A stretch of DNA of 64,000 nt from Flavobacterium sp. MFBS3-15 (GTDB lineage Bacteria; Bacteroidota; Bacteroidia; Flavobacteriales; Flavobacteriaceae), in NCBI RefSeq assembly GCF_026107645.2, contig NZ_JAPCHV010000010.1:93085-157084 (forward strand), written 5' to 3'. Both the position numbers and the translations under genes were made by a program. Each line of letters begins with the position of its first letter. Positions within the stretch are counted from its first letter, which is position 1. Of the stretch, positions 32,836 to 41,809 are shown in pieces. The notes below the pieces were generated by a model, which was not told where the DNA came from, did no database searches, and saw nothing but the letters and a program-made list of their open reading frames with translations.

Positions 32836-34071
32836 TTGAATTTAGAATATTTCATAGCCCGGAGGCTGGTTTCTGCAAAAAGCCATAAAAGTAGTATATC
32901 TGCGCCAATTATAAAAATCGCCATCATTGCCATTGCCATTGGTATTACCATGATGGTGGTCGCGGTGGCCACGGGACGCGGGCTTCAGGACAAGATACGC
33001 GAAAAGGTGTCGGCGTTCAACGGGCACGTAATCATTTCTGCTTTCGATGACAACCAGTCTGAGGTCAGCGTAGAGCCGCTCTCCATAAAGCAGGATTTCT
33101 ACCCGAAGTTCAATGGGGTAGAGGGAATAGAGCACATACAGGCGGTGGCGTCCAAGGCAGGCATCATACGTACGGAGAAGGCATTCGACGGTATTGTCTT
33201 CAAAGGTGTGGGCAGGGAATACAAATGGGACATACTCGATGAGTACATCATCGACGGTAAAAAGCCCAACCTCAATGCTGCGCTCAATAATGAGGTCATT
33301 TTATCGGAATATTTAGCGAACCGGCTCGAGCTGAAAGTGGGCGATGAGTTCAATACCTACTTTATGAAGGAGGGGGGCAACGGCATACCCAACCTGAGGC
33401 GCTTTAAGCTGGTGGGTATCTACAACTCAGGCTTCCAGGAATTTGATGCCGTATATGTGATAGGCGACATCCGGCATGTGCAGCGTATTAATAAATGGCG
33501 TAACGGCGAGGTAGGTTCCTTCGAGGTCTTCATTGACGATTTCGACGAGATTGACCAAAAGGGAAGGGAAATCCACGATGCGGTCCCGCCAACCCTTGAG
33601 GCACGTACCATCAGGCAGAAATACTACAATATCTTCGAGTGGCTCACCCTGTTCGATGTCAATATCATGGTCATCATCATCATTATGGTGGTGGTTGCAA
33701 CCATCAACATGGTGGTGGCGCTGCTGGTGCTCATACTGGAGCGCACCCAAATGGTGGGCATGCTCAAGGCGCTCGGGGCGAACAACTGGAGCGTACGCAA
33801 GATATTCCTGTACAACGCGGCCTACCTTATTGTAAAAGGTTTGCTTTGGGGCAACGGCATCAGCCTTGGCCTTATCCTTATCCAGAAGTACTTTGGCGTC
33901 ATCACCCTTCCGCCCGAAAATTATTACGTAAGTGTGGCTCCGGTAACCATTGATGTGCCGGCTATACTCCTTATTAATATAGGTACGATAGTAGTGTGCG
34001 TTACGCTGCTGCTCATACCGTCCTATATCATCACCAAAATCTCACCTGTAAAGGCATTGCGCTTCGACTAA
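32836..34071 (+). CDS. ABC transporter permease, LolC/LolE type
   Basis: 411-residue inner-membrane permease of the MacB/FtsX-like class that releases lipoproteins to LolA. The start MNLEYFIARRL is the typical N-terminus, followed by helix 1 (~27-47), a large periplasmic domain (~50-270) with GRGLQDKIREKVSAFNGHV, and three more helices (~275-305, ~320-350, ~370-400). FtsX-type LLVLILERTQMVGMLKALGA is clear. The start codon is TTG; no in-frame ATG or GTG lies between it and the promoter. The ATPase LolD is not adjacent. Confidence 0.88.
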   Translation: MNLEYFIARRLVSAKSHKSSISAPIIKIAIIAIAIGITMMVVAVATGRGLQDKIREKVSAFNGHVIISAFDDNQSEVSVEPLSIKQDFYPKFNGVEGIEHIQAVASKAGIIRTEKAFDGIVFKGVGREYKWDILDEYIIDGKKPNLNAALNNEVILSEYLANRLELKVGDEFNTYFMKEGGNGIPNLRRFKLVGIYNSGFQEFDAVYVIGDIRHVQRINKWRNGEVGSFEVFIDDFDEIDQKGREIHDAVPPTLEARTIRQKYYNIFEWLTLFDVNIMVIIIIMVVVATINMVVALLVLILERTQMVGMLKALGANNWSVRKIFLYNAAYLIVKGLLWGNGISLGLILIQKYFGVITLPPENYYVSVAPVTIDVPAILLINIGTIVVCVTLLLIPSYIITKISPVKALRFD

Positions 34072-34154
34072 ATGGGCATATGGATCTTTTCAGGGGAGAA
34101 AAGTGAAAAACCTTTCCGCATCTTTGTGTCTTAGCGCATAGCGACCTTTCCAAA

Positions 34155-34182
34155 ACAAAAAAAGCAGCCTATAACGCTGCTT
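34155..34182 (-). terminator. terminator of the SPOR gene
   Basis: Stem AAGCAGC (34162-34168) / GCTGCTT (34176-34182) with loop CTATAAC. The A-rich tract 34155-34163 gives a T-run on the minus strand. Confidence 0.8.
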
Positions 34183-34203
34183 CCTTCTTTAATATTGTAC
34201 GGC

Positions 34204-34593
34204 TTACTTGTTCGGTTTGATCAGCAGCGCATACGGATATTTTTTCCTGATGACCGCAAGGCTTTTTTCTGCTTCAAAACGTGTCTTGAAATTACCTACC
34301 CACACCTTATATGTAGGGCTTTCAAACACGATGGTGCCATCAAGGGTCTTAAATTCTTTTTTAAAGTCCGAAAGTGTTTTGCGGGCCTTGTTATTGTCTC
34401 CGTAGAAGATTTGGATCTTATACTTCTCATTTACAGTGATTGACGCATTCATCCTGCGTTTTTCGGCTAAAAGCTGCTCAAATTTGCTGTCCTGCACAAC
34501 GGTTACCGTTCCTTCTTGTGAGTAGGTTTTTTCTGTAGCGATAAAAAGAGAAACCGTTCCTAAAATTAATGTCCCTGTCTTTAAAATTCTCAT
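34204..34593 (-). CDS. SPOR-domain periplasmic protein
   Basis: 129 residues: signal peptide (~1-25, ending TYSQE), a short charged helix (LLAEKRRMNA), then a SPOR domain (~55-127: KIQIFYGDNNKARKTLSDFK, FESPTYKVWVGNFKTRFEAEKSLAVIRKKYP). SPOR domains bind denuded peptidoglycan at division septa. It is a single gene with its own promoter and terminator. Confidence 0.88.
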   Translation of the reverse strand: MRILKTGTLILGTVSLFIATEKTYSQEGTVTVVQDSKFEQLLAEKRRMNASITVNEKYKIQIFYGDNNKARKTLSDFKKEFKTLDGTIVFESPTYKVWVGNFKTRFEAEKSLAVIRKKYPYALLIKPNK

Positions 34594-34611
34594 AATGAAG
34601 TGTCTTTAGTA

Positions 34612-34619
34612 CAAATGTA
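34612..34619 (-). promoter_or_regulatory. -7 promoter element of the SPOR gene
   Basis: On the minus strand this reads TACATTTG, exact TAnnTTTG, 18 bases before the SPOR start. A TTG lies 21 bases further upstream. Confidence 0.5.
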
Positions 34620-34623
34620 CGAC

Positions 34624-34643
34624 ATAATGCATTATTTGTACAA
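34624..34643. promoter_or_regulatory. adjoining palindromes, candidate operators
   Basis: A perfect 12-bp palindrome ATAATGCATTAT (34624-34635) is directly followed by the 8-bp palindrome TTGTACAA (34636-34643). They lie between the -7 of the SPOR gene and the promoter of the act-cox operon. Confidence 0.35.
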
Positions 34644-34694
34644 TTTGCATTTATTTAGAATTGTTATAAATTGTGCATTAAGATTTATTTAAGG

Positions 34695-34724
34695 TTTGAG
34701 AATAACTCCTAAGTCGTATTTTTG
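34695..34724 (+). promoter_or_regulatory. consensus promoter of the act-cox operon
   Basis: TTTG (34695-34698), 18-base spacer, TATTTTTG (34717-34724). The leader to the actA ATG is about 75 bases. An inverted repeat (CTCC near 34706 with GGAG near 34727) overlaps the -7 region. Confidence 0.8.
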
Positions 34725-34806
34725 TGGGAGTTTTTGAAAAAGCATAGTTATCCGTAATTATGTACTGAAAAAACTGTACCAATTTTAGTCGATAATCATT
34801 TTTAAT

Positions 34807-36138
34807 ATGAAAAAAGTGGGTAACCATACTTCGTTTTCAAGAATTTTATTGTTCTTCCTGGCGTTATCGCTCACCATCCCTTTTACATCTTTTGCGCAGG
34901 AAACTGCGGCTCCCGCGGCTCCGGCCACCGAAGCTGATGCTTCCGCGGCACCTGCTGCAGGAGCTGGCGACCCTGTAAAAGGAAAGGAGCTTTTTAATAG
35001 CCTGTGTGCTGCATGCCACAAGCTTGATGCCAAATCGACAGGCCCTGCCCTTCGTGGCGTGGCAGATAAGCATGACCGTGCATGGCTCTACAAGTGGATC
35101 CATAACAGCAGCGAGCTTATTAAGTCGGGAGACCCTGTGGCGGTAAAGCTGTTTGCAGAGAACAACAACTCGGTAATGACACCATTCCCGCAATTGAGCG
35201 AGGGTGATATCGATAATATTTTGGCATATACGTCTGAAGAGGCTGCTACGCCACCGCCACCGCCTTCAGGGCCGACTGTTGCGGCAGGAGGAGGTTCTTC
35301 AAATACTCTCATCCTTGGTGCTTTGGTGTTGGTACTTGTAGTGCTTATCGTAATGCTTGTTTTGGTGAACAGGACCCTCAGGAGGGTAGCTGCTGCCAAC
35401 GGTGTTGTGGTGGTTGCCGAGCAACGCACTTCGATCTGGAAAGCGTATGTGAAAAACCAGTTCCTTGTGCTGGTTACTGCAATATTGCTGCTTTTGGCAT
35501 CTTCATACTTCGTGTATGGCTACCTGATGCAGATTGGCGTTGACCAGGGCTATGAGCCGGTTCAGCCGATCCACTTCTCCCACAAAATCCACGCCGGCGA
35601 TAACGACATCGATTGTAAGTACTGCCACTCTTCTGCAAGGGTAAGCAAGGCTTCTGGCATACCATCCCTAAATGTATGTATGAACTGTCACAAGAACATC
35701 AATGAGTTTGTGGGTGATAAAGACTCGACCTATGTAGACCATTCAAAAGAATTCTACACCGGTGAAATCAAGAAGCTTTATGATGCTGTAGGCTGGGATG
35801 CTGCAGCTCAAAAATATACCGGAAAACAAAAGCCTGTTAAATGGGTTAGGGTGCACAACCTTCCGGATTTCGTTTACTTCAACCACTCACAGCACGTTTC
35901 TGTGGCAGGTGTTGAGTGCCAGACATGCCACGGCCCTGTTGAGACCATGGAGGTTATGAGGCAGCATGCGCCGCTTACAATGGGCTGGTGTGTGAACTGT
36001 CACCGCGAGACCGATGTTAAGGTGGAAGGCAACGAATACTACACCAAGATCCACGATGAGCTTGCTAAGAAATATGGCAAGCAAAAGCTTACCGCGGCTG
36101 ACATGGGCGGTACCGAGTGTGGAAAATGTCACTATTAA
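34807..36138 (+). CDS. actA: alternative complex III subunit ActA, multiheme cytochrome c
   Basis: Multiheme subunit of the quinol:cytochrome c/oxidase oxidoreductase that replaces the bc1 complex. 443 residues with a signal peptide (~1-30). An N-terminal monoheme domain has CAACH at 67-71. Two membrane helices follow (~168-188 and ~220-242), then a periplasmic domain with five motifs in order: CKYCH, CMNCH, CQTCH, CVNCH and CGKCH. That makes six CxxCH in all; the five in the last domain are the pentaheme core. A Pro-rich stretch (about 148-155) links the first domain to the helices. It is first gene of the operon. Confidence 0.92.
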   Translation: MKKVGNHTSFSRILLFFLALSLTIPFTSFAQETAAPAAPATEADASAAPAAGAGDPVKGKELFNSLCAACHKLDAKSTGPALRGVADKHDRAWLYKWIHNSSELIKSGDPVAVKLFAENNNSVMTPFPQLSEGDIDNILAYTSEEAATPPPPPSGPTVAAGGGSSNTLILGALVLVLVVLIVMLVLVNRTLRRVAAANGVVVVAEQRTSIWKAYVKNQFLVLVTAILLLLASSYFVYGYLMQIGVDQGYEPVQPIHFSHKIHAGDNDIDCKYCHSSARVSKASGIPSLNVCMNCHKNINEFVGDKDSTYVDHSKEFYTGEIKKLYDAVGWDAAAQKYTGKQKPVKWVRVHNLPDFVYFNHSQHVSVAGVECQTCHGPVETMEVMRQHAPLTMGWCVNCHRETDVKVEGNEYYTKIHDELAKKYGKQKLTAADMGGTECGKCHY

Positions 36139-36172
36139 TCAATCTATAAGAAGCTAAATATCTGTATATAAC

Positions 36173-39100
36173 ATGGCATCAAACAAAAAATACTGGCAAA
36201 GTGTTGAAGAGCTCAATGAAAACAGCTCTATTGTTGAGACGCTAAGAAACAATGAGTTTGTTGAGGAGATCCCTACTGATGAGTTCCTTGGTAATAAAGA
36301 GGCGCTCGAAACTTCATCAACAAGCCGTCGTGACTTTTTGAAATATGTTGGGTTTACCACTGCTGCTGCATCGCTTGCGGCATGTGAGGGCCCGGTTATC
36401 AAATCAATCCCTTATGTAGTCCAGCCGGAAGAAATCATCCCGGGCGTTGCCGATTATTACGCAACAACAATCGCTGATGGTTTCGATTTCGCAAACATAC
36501 TGATCAAAACCCGTGAGGGCCGTCCTATAAAAGTAGAGAATAATACGCTTCCGGGTGCTAAATTTACTGCCAACGGAAGGGTGTATGCTTCGGTGCTTTC
36601 GCTTTATGACAGCATGAGGCTGAAAGAACCGATGATTGCTGAAAAGCCTGCTACATGGGAAGCGGTTGATGCCAAAGTTAAAGAAGCGCTTTCGCAGGCA
36701 GCTGCGGGCGGCGGGCAGGTAGTGGTGCTTACAGGTACTACGGCCAGTCCTTCTACAGATAAGCTTATTGCTGAGTTCGGTGCCAAATACCCGGGCTTTA
36801 AGCACGTTGTTTACGATGCTGTATCTTCTTCTGAAGCGCTTGATGCCTTCCAGATGGTGTATGGTGAGAGGGCGCTTGCGGACTATGATTTCGCAAACGC
36901 TGATGTTATCGTTTCTGTGGGTGCCGATTTCCTTGGTGACTGGCAGGGTGGTAACTACGATGGCGGTTATACAAAAAGCCGCATCCCTTCAAAAGGTAAA
37001 ATGTCAAGGCATATCCAGATCGAGGCGAATATGTCTCTGGCTGGTGCTAACGCCGACAAGCGTATCCCGCTTACGGTTACTGAGCAGAAATACGCCCTTG
37101 TTAAAATATACAATGCCGTTACAGGTGCTAATGTAAGTGTGCCTGCCATCGGTAATGCTGCTTACGAAAAAGCAGTTAACGCTGCTGCTGCTGAGCTTAA
37201 GGCTAAAGGTTCAAGAGGTGTTTTCGTAACAGGCCTTGATGATGTTAACGCGCAGCTTCTTGCCATAGCTATCAATAATGCGCTGGCATCGGAAGCTTTC
37301 AGGCCCGGTGCTGCCCGCCTTACCCGTAAGGGTGATGCCAAAGCGGTTGCCCAGCTTGTAAACGATATGAAGGCAGGTAAGGTGCACACGCTTATCATGA
37401 GCAATGTAAACCCTGTGTACACGCTGCCTAACAGCGCTGACTTTGTTGAGGGGCTTAAAAAAGTAAAACTTTCGGTTGCATTTGCCCTTAAGGCTGATGA
37501 AACCGCTTCTAAATCAAATATTGCTGCTGCTGCACCTCATTACCTTGAATCATGGGGAGATGTAAGCATCGCAAAAGGCAACTACGCCATTACACAGCCT
37601 ACCATCCGCCCGCTGTTCAAAACGAAACAGTTGCAGGATGCGCTATTGGCATGGTCGGGCAGTTCGCAGACTTTCTATGACTACGTGAGGGCTGCTGCCC
37701 CTGCATGGTCGGCCGGTAAGTCATGGAACCAGCTTGTGCATGATGGCCTTGCTGTTACCGAAGTTCCGGCAGCTGCTGCAGGTGCAGGCGCTGACTACAA
37801 TGGTGCGGCATCGAAACTTTCTGCTGCCAAAAAAGGAAGCGGCCTTGAACTTGTACTTTACACTAAAACCGGTATGGGCGATGGCCAACAGGCCAATAAC
37901 CCATGGCTTCAGGAGTTCCCGGACCCTATTACAAGGGTATCGTGGGATAACTATATCACAGTTTCCAAAGCGGATGCCGAAGCGCTTGGCCTTGAAAACT
38001 GGAACGTAGCCAACGGCGGCTTGAACGGTAGCGTTGTTACCGTGAAACTTGGCAACAAAGAGCTTAAGGATGTGCCGGTAATCATCCAGCCGGGCCAGGC
38101 TAAAGGATCTGTGGGTCTGTCCCTCGGATACGGCCGCCAGGCAGCAATGCAAAAAGAAATGCAGGTAGGCGTAAACGCTTACACACTATATAATAACTTC
38201 AGCTCTTTCCAGAATGTAACTTTGGAGAAGCAGGGCGGCGAGCATGAGTTTGCCTGCGTACAGCTTCAGAAGACACTGATGGGTAGGGGCGACATCGTTA
38301 AGGAAACTACCCTTAAGGATTTCAATGCCAAAGATGCTTCAGAGTGGAACATCATGCCGGTGGTATCCTTCAACCACGAAGAGGTTCCTGCTGCGTCAAT
38401 CGACCTTTGGGAATCATTCGACAGGACTACGGGCCACCACTTTAACCTTTCTATCGACCTTAATGCCTGTACAGGCTGTGGCGCTTGCGTTATCGCATGT
38501 CACGCTGAGAACAACGTACCGGTAGTAGGGAAGTCGGAAATCAGGAGGAGCCGCGATATGCACTGGCTGCGTATCGACAGGTACTACTCGCACGAAGAGA
38601 CTTTCGCGGGCGACGTTACGCTTAAGGAAGGTACTTCAGGTTTGTTCGATTCGGTTTCTACATTCAACGCAATGGAAGACCCTGCGGAAAACCCGCAAGT
38701 TGTATTCCAGCCGGTAATGTGCCAGCACTGTAACCACGCTCCTTGTGAGACCGTATGTCCGGTAGCTGCAACATCGCACGGACGCCAGGGGCAGAACCAC
38801 ATGGCTTACAACCGTTGTGTGGGTACGCGTTACTGCGCTAACAACTGTCCGTACAAAGTGCGCCGTTTCAACTGGTTCCTTTATAACAAGAATAACGAGT
38901 TCGACTACCATATGAACAATGACCTTGGCCGTATGGTGCTTAACCCTGATGTGAACGTTCGTTCAAGGGGTGTTATGGAGAAATGTTCTTTCTGTATCCA
39001 GATGACTCAGGCCACCATCCTTAAAGCTAAGAGGGAGGGCCGTCCGGTTGATAAGAATGAATTCTACACGGCTTGTTCTGAAGCGTGCGGTACCGGGGCA

Positions 39101-39235
39101 ATGGTATTCGGCGACGTGAACAACCAGGAAGACCCGATCGTGGCGCTTAAGGAAGGTGACAGGGCTTACCACCTTTTGAGCCAGATTGGCACCAAGCCAA
39201 ATGTGTTCTACCATGTTAAAGTGAGGAATACATAG
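36173..39235 (+). CDS. actB: alternative complex III subunit ActB, iron-sulfur protein
   Basis: Large periplasmic subunit (1020 residues) that fuses a molybdopterin-oxidoreductase-like domain (~80-720) with a four-cluster ferredoxin domain (~730-1020). A Tat-like start (TSRRDFLKYVGFTTAAASLAACEG) is followed by a Cys that could be lipidated. Cluster Cys groups are CTGCGACVIACH near 765, CNHAPCETVCP near 850, CVGTRYCANNCP near 880 and a last group around CSFCIQ and CSEACG. Related ActB proteins bind Fe-S clusters but no molybdenum. Coupled to actC by a 37-base gap. Confidence 0.94.
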   Translation: MASNKKYWQSVEELNENSSIVETLRNNEFVEEIPTDEFLGNKEALETSSTSRRDFLKYVGFTTAAASLAACEGPVIKSIPYVVQPEEIIPGVADYYATTIADGFDFANILIKTREGRPIKVENNTLPGAKFTANGRVYASVLSLYDSMRLKEPMIAEKPATWEAVDAKVKEALSQAAAGGGQVVVLTGTTASPSTDKLIAEFGAKYPGFKHVVYDAVSSSEALDAFQMVYGERALADYDFANADVIVSVGADFLGDWQGGNYDGGYTKSRIPSKGKMSRHIQIEANMSLAGANADKRIPLTVTEQKYALVKIYNAVTGANVSVPAIGNAAYEKAVNAAAAELKAKGSRGVFVTGLDDVNAQLLAIAINNALASEAFRPGAARLTRKGDAKAVAQLVNDMKAGKVHTLIMSNVNPVYTLPNSADFVEGLKKVKLSVAFALKADETASKSNIAAAAPHYLESWGDVSIAKGNYAITQPTIRPLFKTKQLQDALLAWSGSSQTFYDYVRAAAPAWSAGKSWNQLVHDGLAVTEVPAAAAGAGADYNGAASKLSAAKKGSGLELVLYTKTGMGDGQQANNPWLQEFPDPITRVSWDNYITVSKADAEALGLENWNVANGGLNGSVVTVKLGNKELKDVPVIIQPGQAKGSVGLSLGYGRQAAMQKEMQVGVNAYTLYNNFSSFQNVTLEKQGGEHEFACVQLQKTLMGRGDIVKETTLKDFNAKDASEWNIMPVVSFNHEEVPAASIDLWESFDRTTGHHFNLSIDLNACTGCGACVIACHAENNVPVVGKSEIRRSRDMHWLRIDRYYSHEETFAGDVTLKEGTSGLFDSVSTFNAMEDPAENPQVVFQPVMCQHCNHAPCETVCPVAATSHGRQGQNHMAYNRCVGTRYCANNCPYKVRRFNWFLYNKNNEFDYHMNNDLGRMVLNPDVNVRSRGVMEKCSFCIQMTQATILKAKREGRPVDKNEFYTACSEACGTGAMVFGDVNNQEDPIVALKEGDRAYHLLSQIGTKPNVFYHVKVRNT

Positions 39236-39272
39236 TTAGAAGAAATATTAATAAGAAACAAGATAAAGGATT

Positions 39273-40703
39273 ATGTCGTCTCATTACGAAGCACCCATTA
39301 GAAAACCTTTAATTATAGGTGACAAAAATTATCACGATGTAACAGTTGATGTTGCAAGGCCGGTGGAAGGCAGGGCCAACAAGCAATGGTGGATTGCATT
39401 CTCCATTGCGCTTGCCGCTTTCCTTTGGGGTGTTGGTTGCGTTGCTTATACAGTTGGAACCGGTATCGGTACATGGGGTTCAAATAAAACAATCGGCTGG
39501 GCCTGGGACATCACCAACTTCGTTTGGTGGGTAGGTATCGGCCACGCCGGAACGCTTATCTCGGCGGTACTTCTTTTGTTCCGTCAAAAGTGGAGGATGG
39601 CGATCAACCGTTCTGCGGAAGCGATGACCATCTTCTCGGTAATCCAGGCTGCAATGTTCCCGGTATTCCACATGGGCCGTCCGTGGTTAGCATACTGGGT
39701 GATGCCAATCCCGAACCAGTTCGGTTCGCTTTGGGTTAACTTCAACTCGCCGCTTCTTTGGGACGTATTTGCGATCTCTACCTACCTTTCGGTATCATTG
39801 GTTTTCTGGTGGACAGGACTTCTTCCTGACTTTGCGATGCTTCGCGACAGGGCCATTACACCTTTTACAAAAAGAGTTTATTCAATTGTAAGTTTCGGAT
39901 GGAGCGGCCGTGCTAAAGACTGGCAGCGCTTTGAGGAAGTATCACTGGTACTTGCCGGACTTGCAACACCACTTGTACTTTCTGTACACACCATTGTATC
40001 CTTTGACTTTGCCACGTCGGTAATCCCGGGCTGGCACACCACGATCCTTCCTCCATACTTCGTTGCGGGTGCGATCTTCTCCGGATTCGCGATGGTAAAC
40101 ACCCTCCTTATCATCATGAGGAAGGTATCCAACCTTGAAGCATACATCACCATCCAGCATATCGAGCTGATGAACATCATCATCATGATCACGGGTTCGA
40201 TAGTAGGTATCGCTTACATCACCGAACTTTTTGTGGCCTGGTACTCGGGAGTTGAATATGAGCAGTATGCCTTCCTTAACAGGGCTACAGGTCCTTACTG
40301 GTGGTCATACGCGCTGATGATGACGTGCAACGTGATTTCTCCGCAGGTAATGTGGTTCAAAAAGATCAGGACGAGCATCTATGTATCATTCGTAATTTCT
40401 ATCGTGGTAAACATCGGTATGTGGTTCGAGCGTTTCGTAATCATCGTTACATCGCTGCACAGGGACTACCTTCCGTCATCATGGACGATGTTCCAACCAA
40501 CATTCGTTGATGCGGGCTTCTTCATCGGTACCATAGGCTTCTTCTTCGTATTGTTCCTTCTTTACTCAAGGAGCTTCCCTGTAATCGCACAGGCAGAGGT
40601 GAAGTCGATCATGAAGACATCGAGCGAAACTTACAAAAAGAAATGGGCTTCAGAAGGCCACGGACACGACAATCATTCACATTCAGAAAATAACCATCAC
40701 TAA
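39273..40703 (+). CDS. actC: alternative complex III subunit ActC, NrfD-like membrane protein
   Basis: Quinol-binding integral membrane subunit of the NrfD/PsrC family, 476 residues with about ten helices, including WDITNFVWWVGIGHAGTLISA and PLLWDVFAISTYLSVSLVFWW. The tail is His-rich (EGHGHDNHSHSENNHH). In known complexes ActC and ActF are the pseudo-symmetric membrane pair that handle quinol and protons. actD follows after 5 bases. Confidence 0.94.
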   Translation: MSSHYEAPIRKPLIIGDKNYHDVTVDVARPVEGRANKQWWIAFSIALAAFLWGVGCVAYTVGTGIGTWGSNKTIGWAWDITNFVWWVGIGHAGTLISAVLLLFRQKWRMAINRSAEAMTIFSVIQAAMFPVFHMGRPWLAYWVMPIPNQFGSLWVNFNSPLLWDVFAISTYLSVSLVFWWTGLLPDFAMLRDRAITPFTKRVYSIVSFGWSGRAKDWQRFEEVSLVLAGLATPLVLSVHTIVSFDFATSVIPGWHTTILPPYFVAGAIFSGFAMVNTLLIIMRKVSNLEAYITIQHIELMNIIIMITGSIVGIAYITELFVAWYSGVEYEQYAFLNRATGPYWWSYALMMTCNVISPQVMWFKKIRTSIYVSFVISIVVNIGMWFERFVIIVTSLHRDYLPSSWTMFQPTFVDAGFFIGTIGFFFVLFLLYSRSFPVIAQAEVKSIMKTSSETYKKKWASEGHGHDNHSHSENNHH

Positions 40704-40708
40704 GAACC

Positions 40709-41233
40709 ATGAGTAATAAAGTTATACATGTATTGTACAATGATGATGATATCCTGATGGATGCAGTAAAGAAGACACGCGCTGCGCATCATCACATTGA
40801 AGAGATCTATACGCCTTTCCCGGTTCACGGGCTTGACAAGGCCATGGGCCTGGCACCTACAAGGTTAGCTATATGCGCATTCTTATATGGTTTGGTTGGG
40901 CTTTCGGTAGCTACATCCATGATGTGGTTCATCATGATCCAGGACTGGCCTCAGGATATTGGCGGTAAGCCAAGCTTCAGCTACATCCAGAATATGCCGG
41001 CATTTGTACCGGTAATGTTTGAGATGACGGTATTCTTCGCGGCCCACTTGATGGTGATTACCTTCTACATGAGGAGTAAATTATGGCCTTTTAAAGATGC
41101 GGAAAACCCGGATGTAAGGACTACTGATGACCACTTCCTTATGGAGGTTGCCGTTCACGGCGATGTAGACCAGATGGTTTCTTTTTTTGAGGGAACGCAT
41201 GCTGTGGAAGTGAAAGTAATAGAAAAGCATTAA
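40709..41233 (+). CDS. actD: alternative complex III subunit ActD (DUF3341)
   Basis: 174-residue subunit of the DUF3341 family. It has a soluble start with the family's DDDILMDAVKKTR and YTPFPVHGLDKAMGLAPTRL, then two membrane helices (~52-75 and ~93-120) and a C-terminal part (FLMEVAVHGDVDQMVSFFEG). The role is structural. It lies 8 bases before actE. Confidence 0.94.
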   Translation: MSNKVIHVLYNDDDILMDAVKKTRAAHHHIEEIYTPFPVHGLDKAMGLAPTRLAICAFLYGLVGLSVATSMMWFIMIQDWPQDIGGKPSFSYIQNMPAFVPVMFEMTVFFAAHLMVITFYMRSKLWPFKDAENPDVRTTDDHFLMEVAVHGDVDQMVSFFEGTHAVEVKVIEKH

Positions 41234-41241
41234 GAGAAAGT

Positions 41242-41784
41242 ATGAAAGCGATATATAAAATAGCATTACTTGCAGTAGCATCGGCATCGCTTACTGCCTG
41301 CTTTGACAAATCGGCACCCAACTACCAGTACATGCCGAACATGTATGAAGCTGTACCTTACGAAACCTATTCGGAGCATGCAGTATTTCCTAACGGGAAA
41401 GAGGGCCAGATGCCTGCCAAAGGTTCTATACCGAGGGGATTTGTACCTTATGAGATACCTAATACAACAGAAGGATATGAGGCTTCCAAAGCTAACCCTT
41501 CACCGCTTGATTCTGTAGGCTTTGATGCGCCAAGGGCAGAGCAGCTATTCACGATATACTGCGCCATTTGCCATGGTGACAAAGGTGACGGAAAAGGAAA
41601 TCTTCCTAAAAGGGAAAAATTCCTGGGCGTACCTAGCTATAAAGACAGGGTTATCACAGAAGGAAGCGTATTCCACGTAGAGACGTACGGACTTAACGCC
41701 ATGGGATCGCACGCCAACCAGCTTACGCAGGAAGAGCGTTGGCAGGTGGCCCGCCACGTGATGAACCTTAAGAGCCAATTATAA
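41242..41784 (+). CDS. actE: alternative complex III subunit ActE, monoheme cytochrome c
   Basis: 180-residue lipoprotein (lipobox ASLTACFDK) with one heme motif CAICHGDKGDGKGNLP near residue 111 and a later Met (NAMGSHANQL) that is a likely axial ligand. It passes electrons from the complex to an acceptor such as the oxidase. The order E before F follows the usual operon. Confidence 0.93.
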   Translation: MKAIYKIALLAVASASLTACFDKSAPNYQYMPNMYEAVPYETYSEHAVFPNGKEGQMPAKGSIPRGFVPYEIPNTTEGYEASKANPSPLDSVGFDAPRAEQLFTIYCAICHGDKGDGKGNLPKREKFLGVPSYKDRVITEGSVFHVETYGLNAMGSHANQLTQEERWQVARHVMNLKSQL

Positions 41785-41809
41785 TTGTAGAACACTGAAA
41801 GCATAAAGT

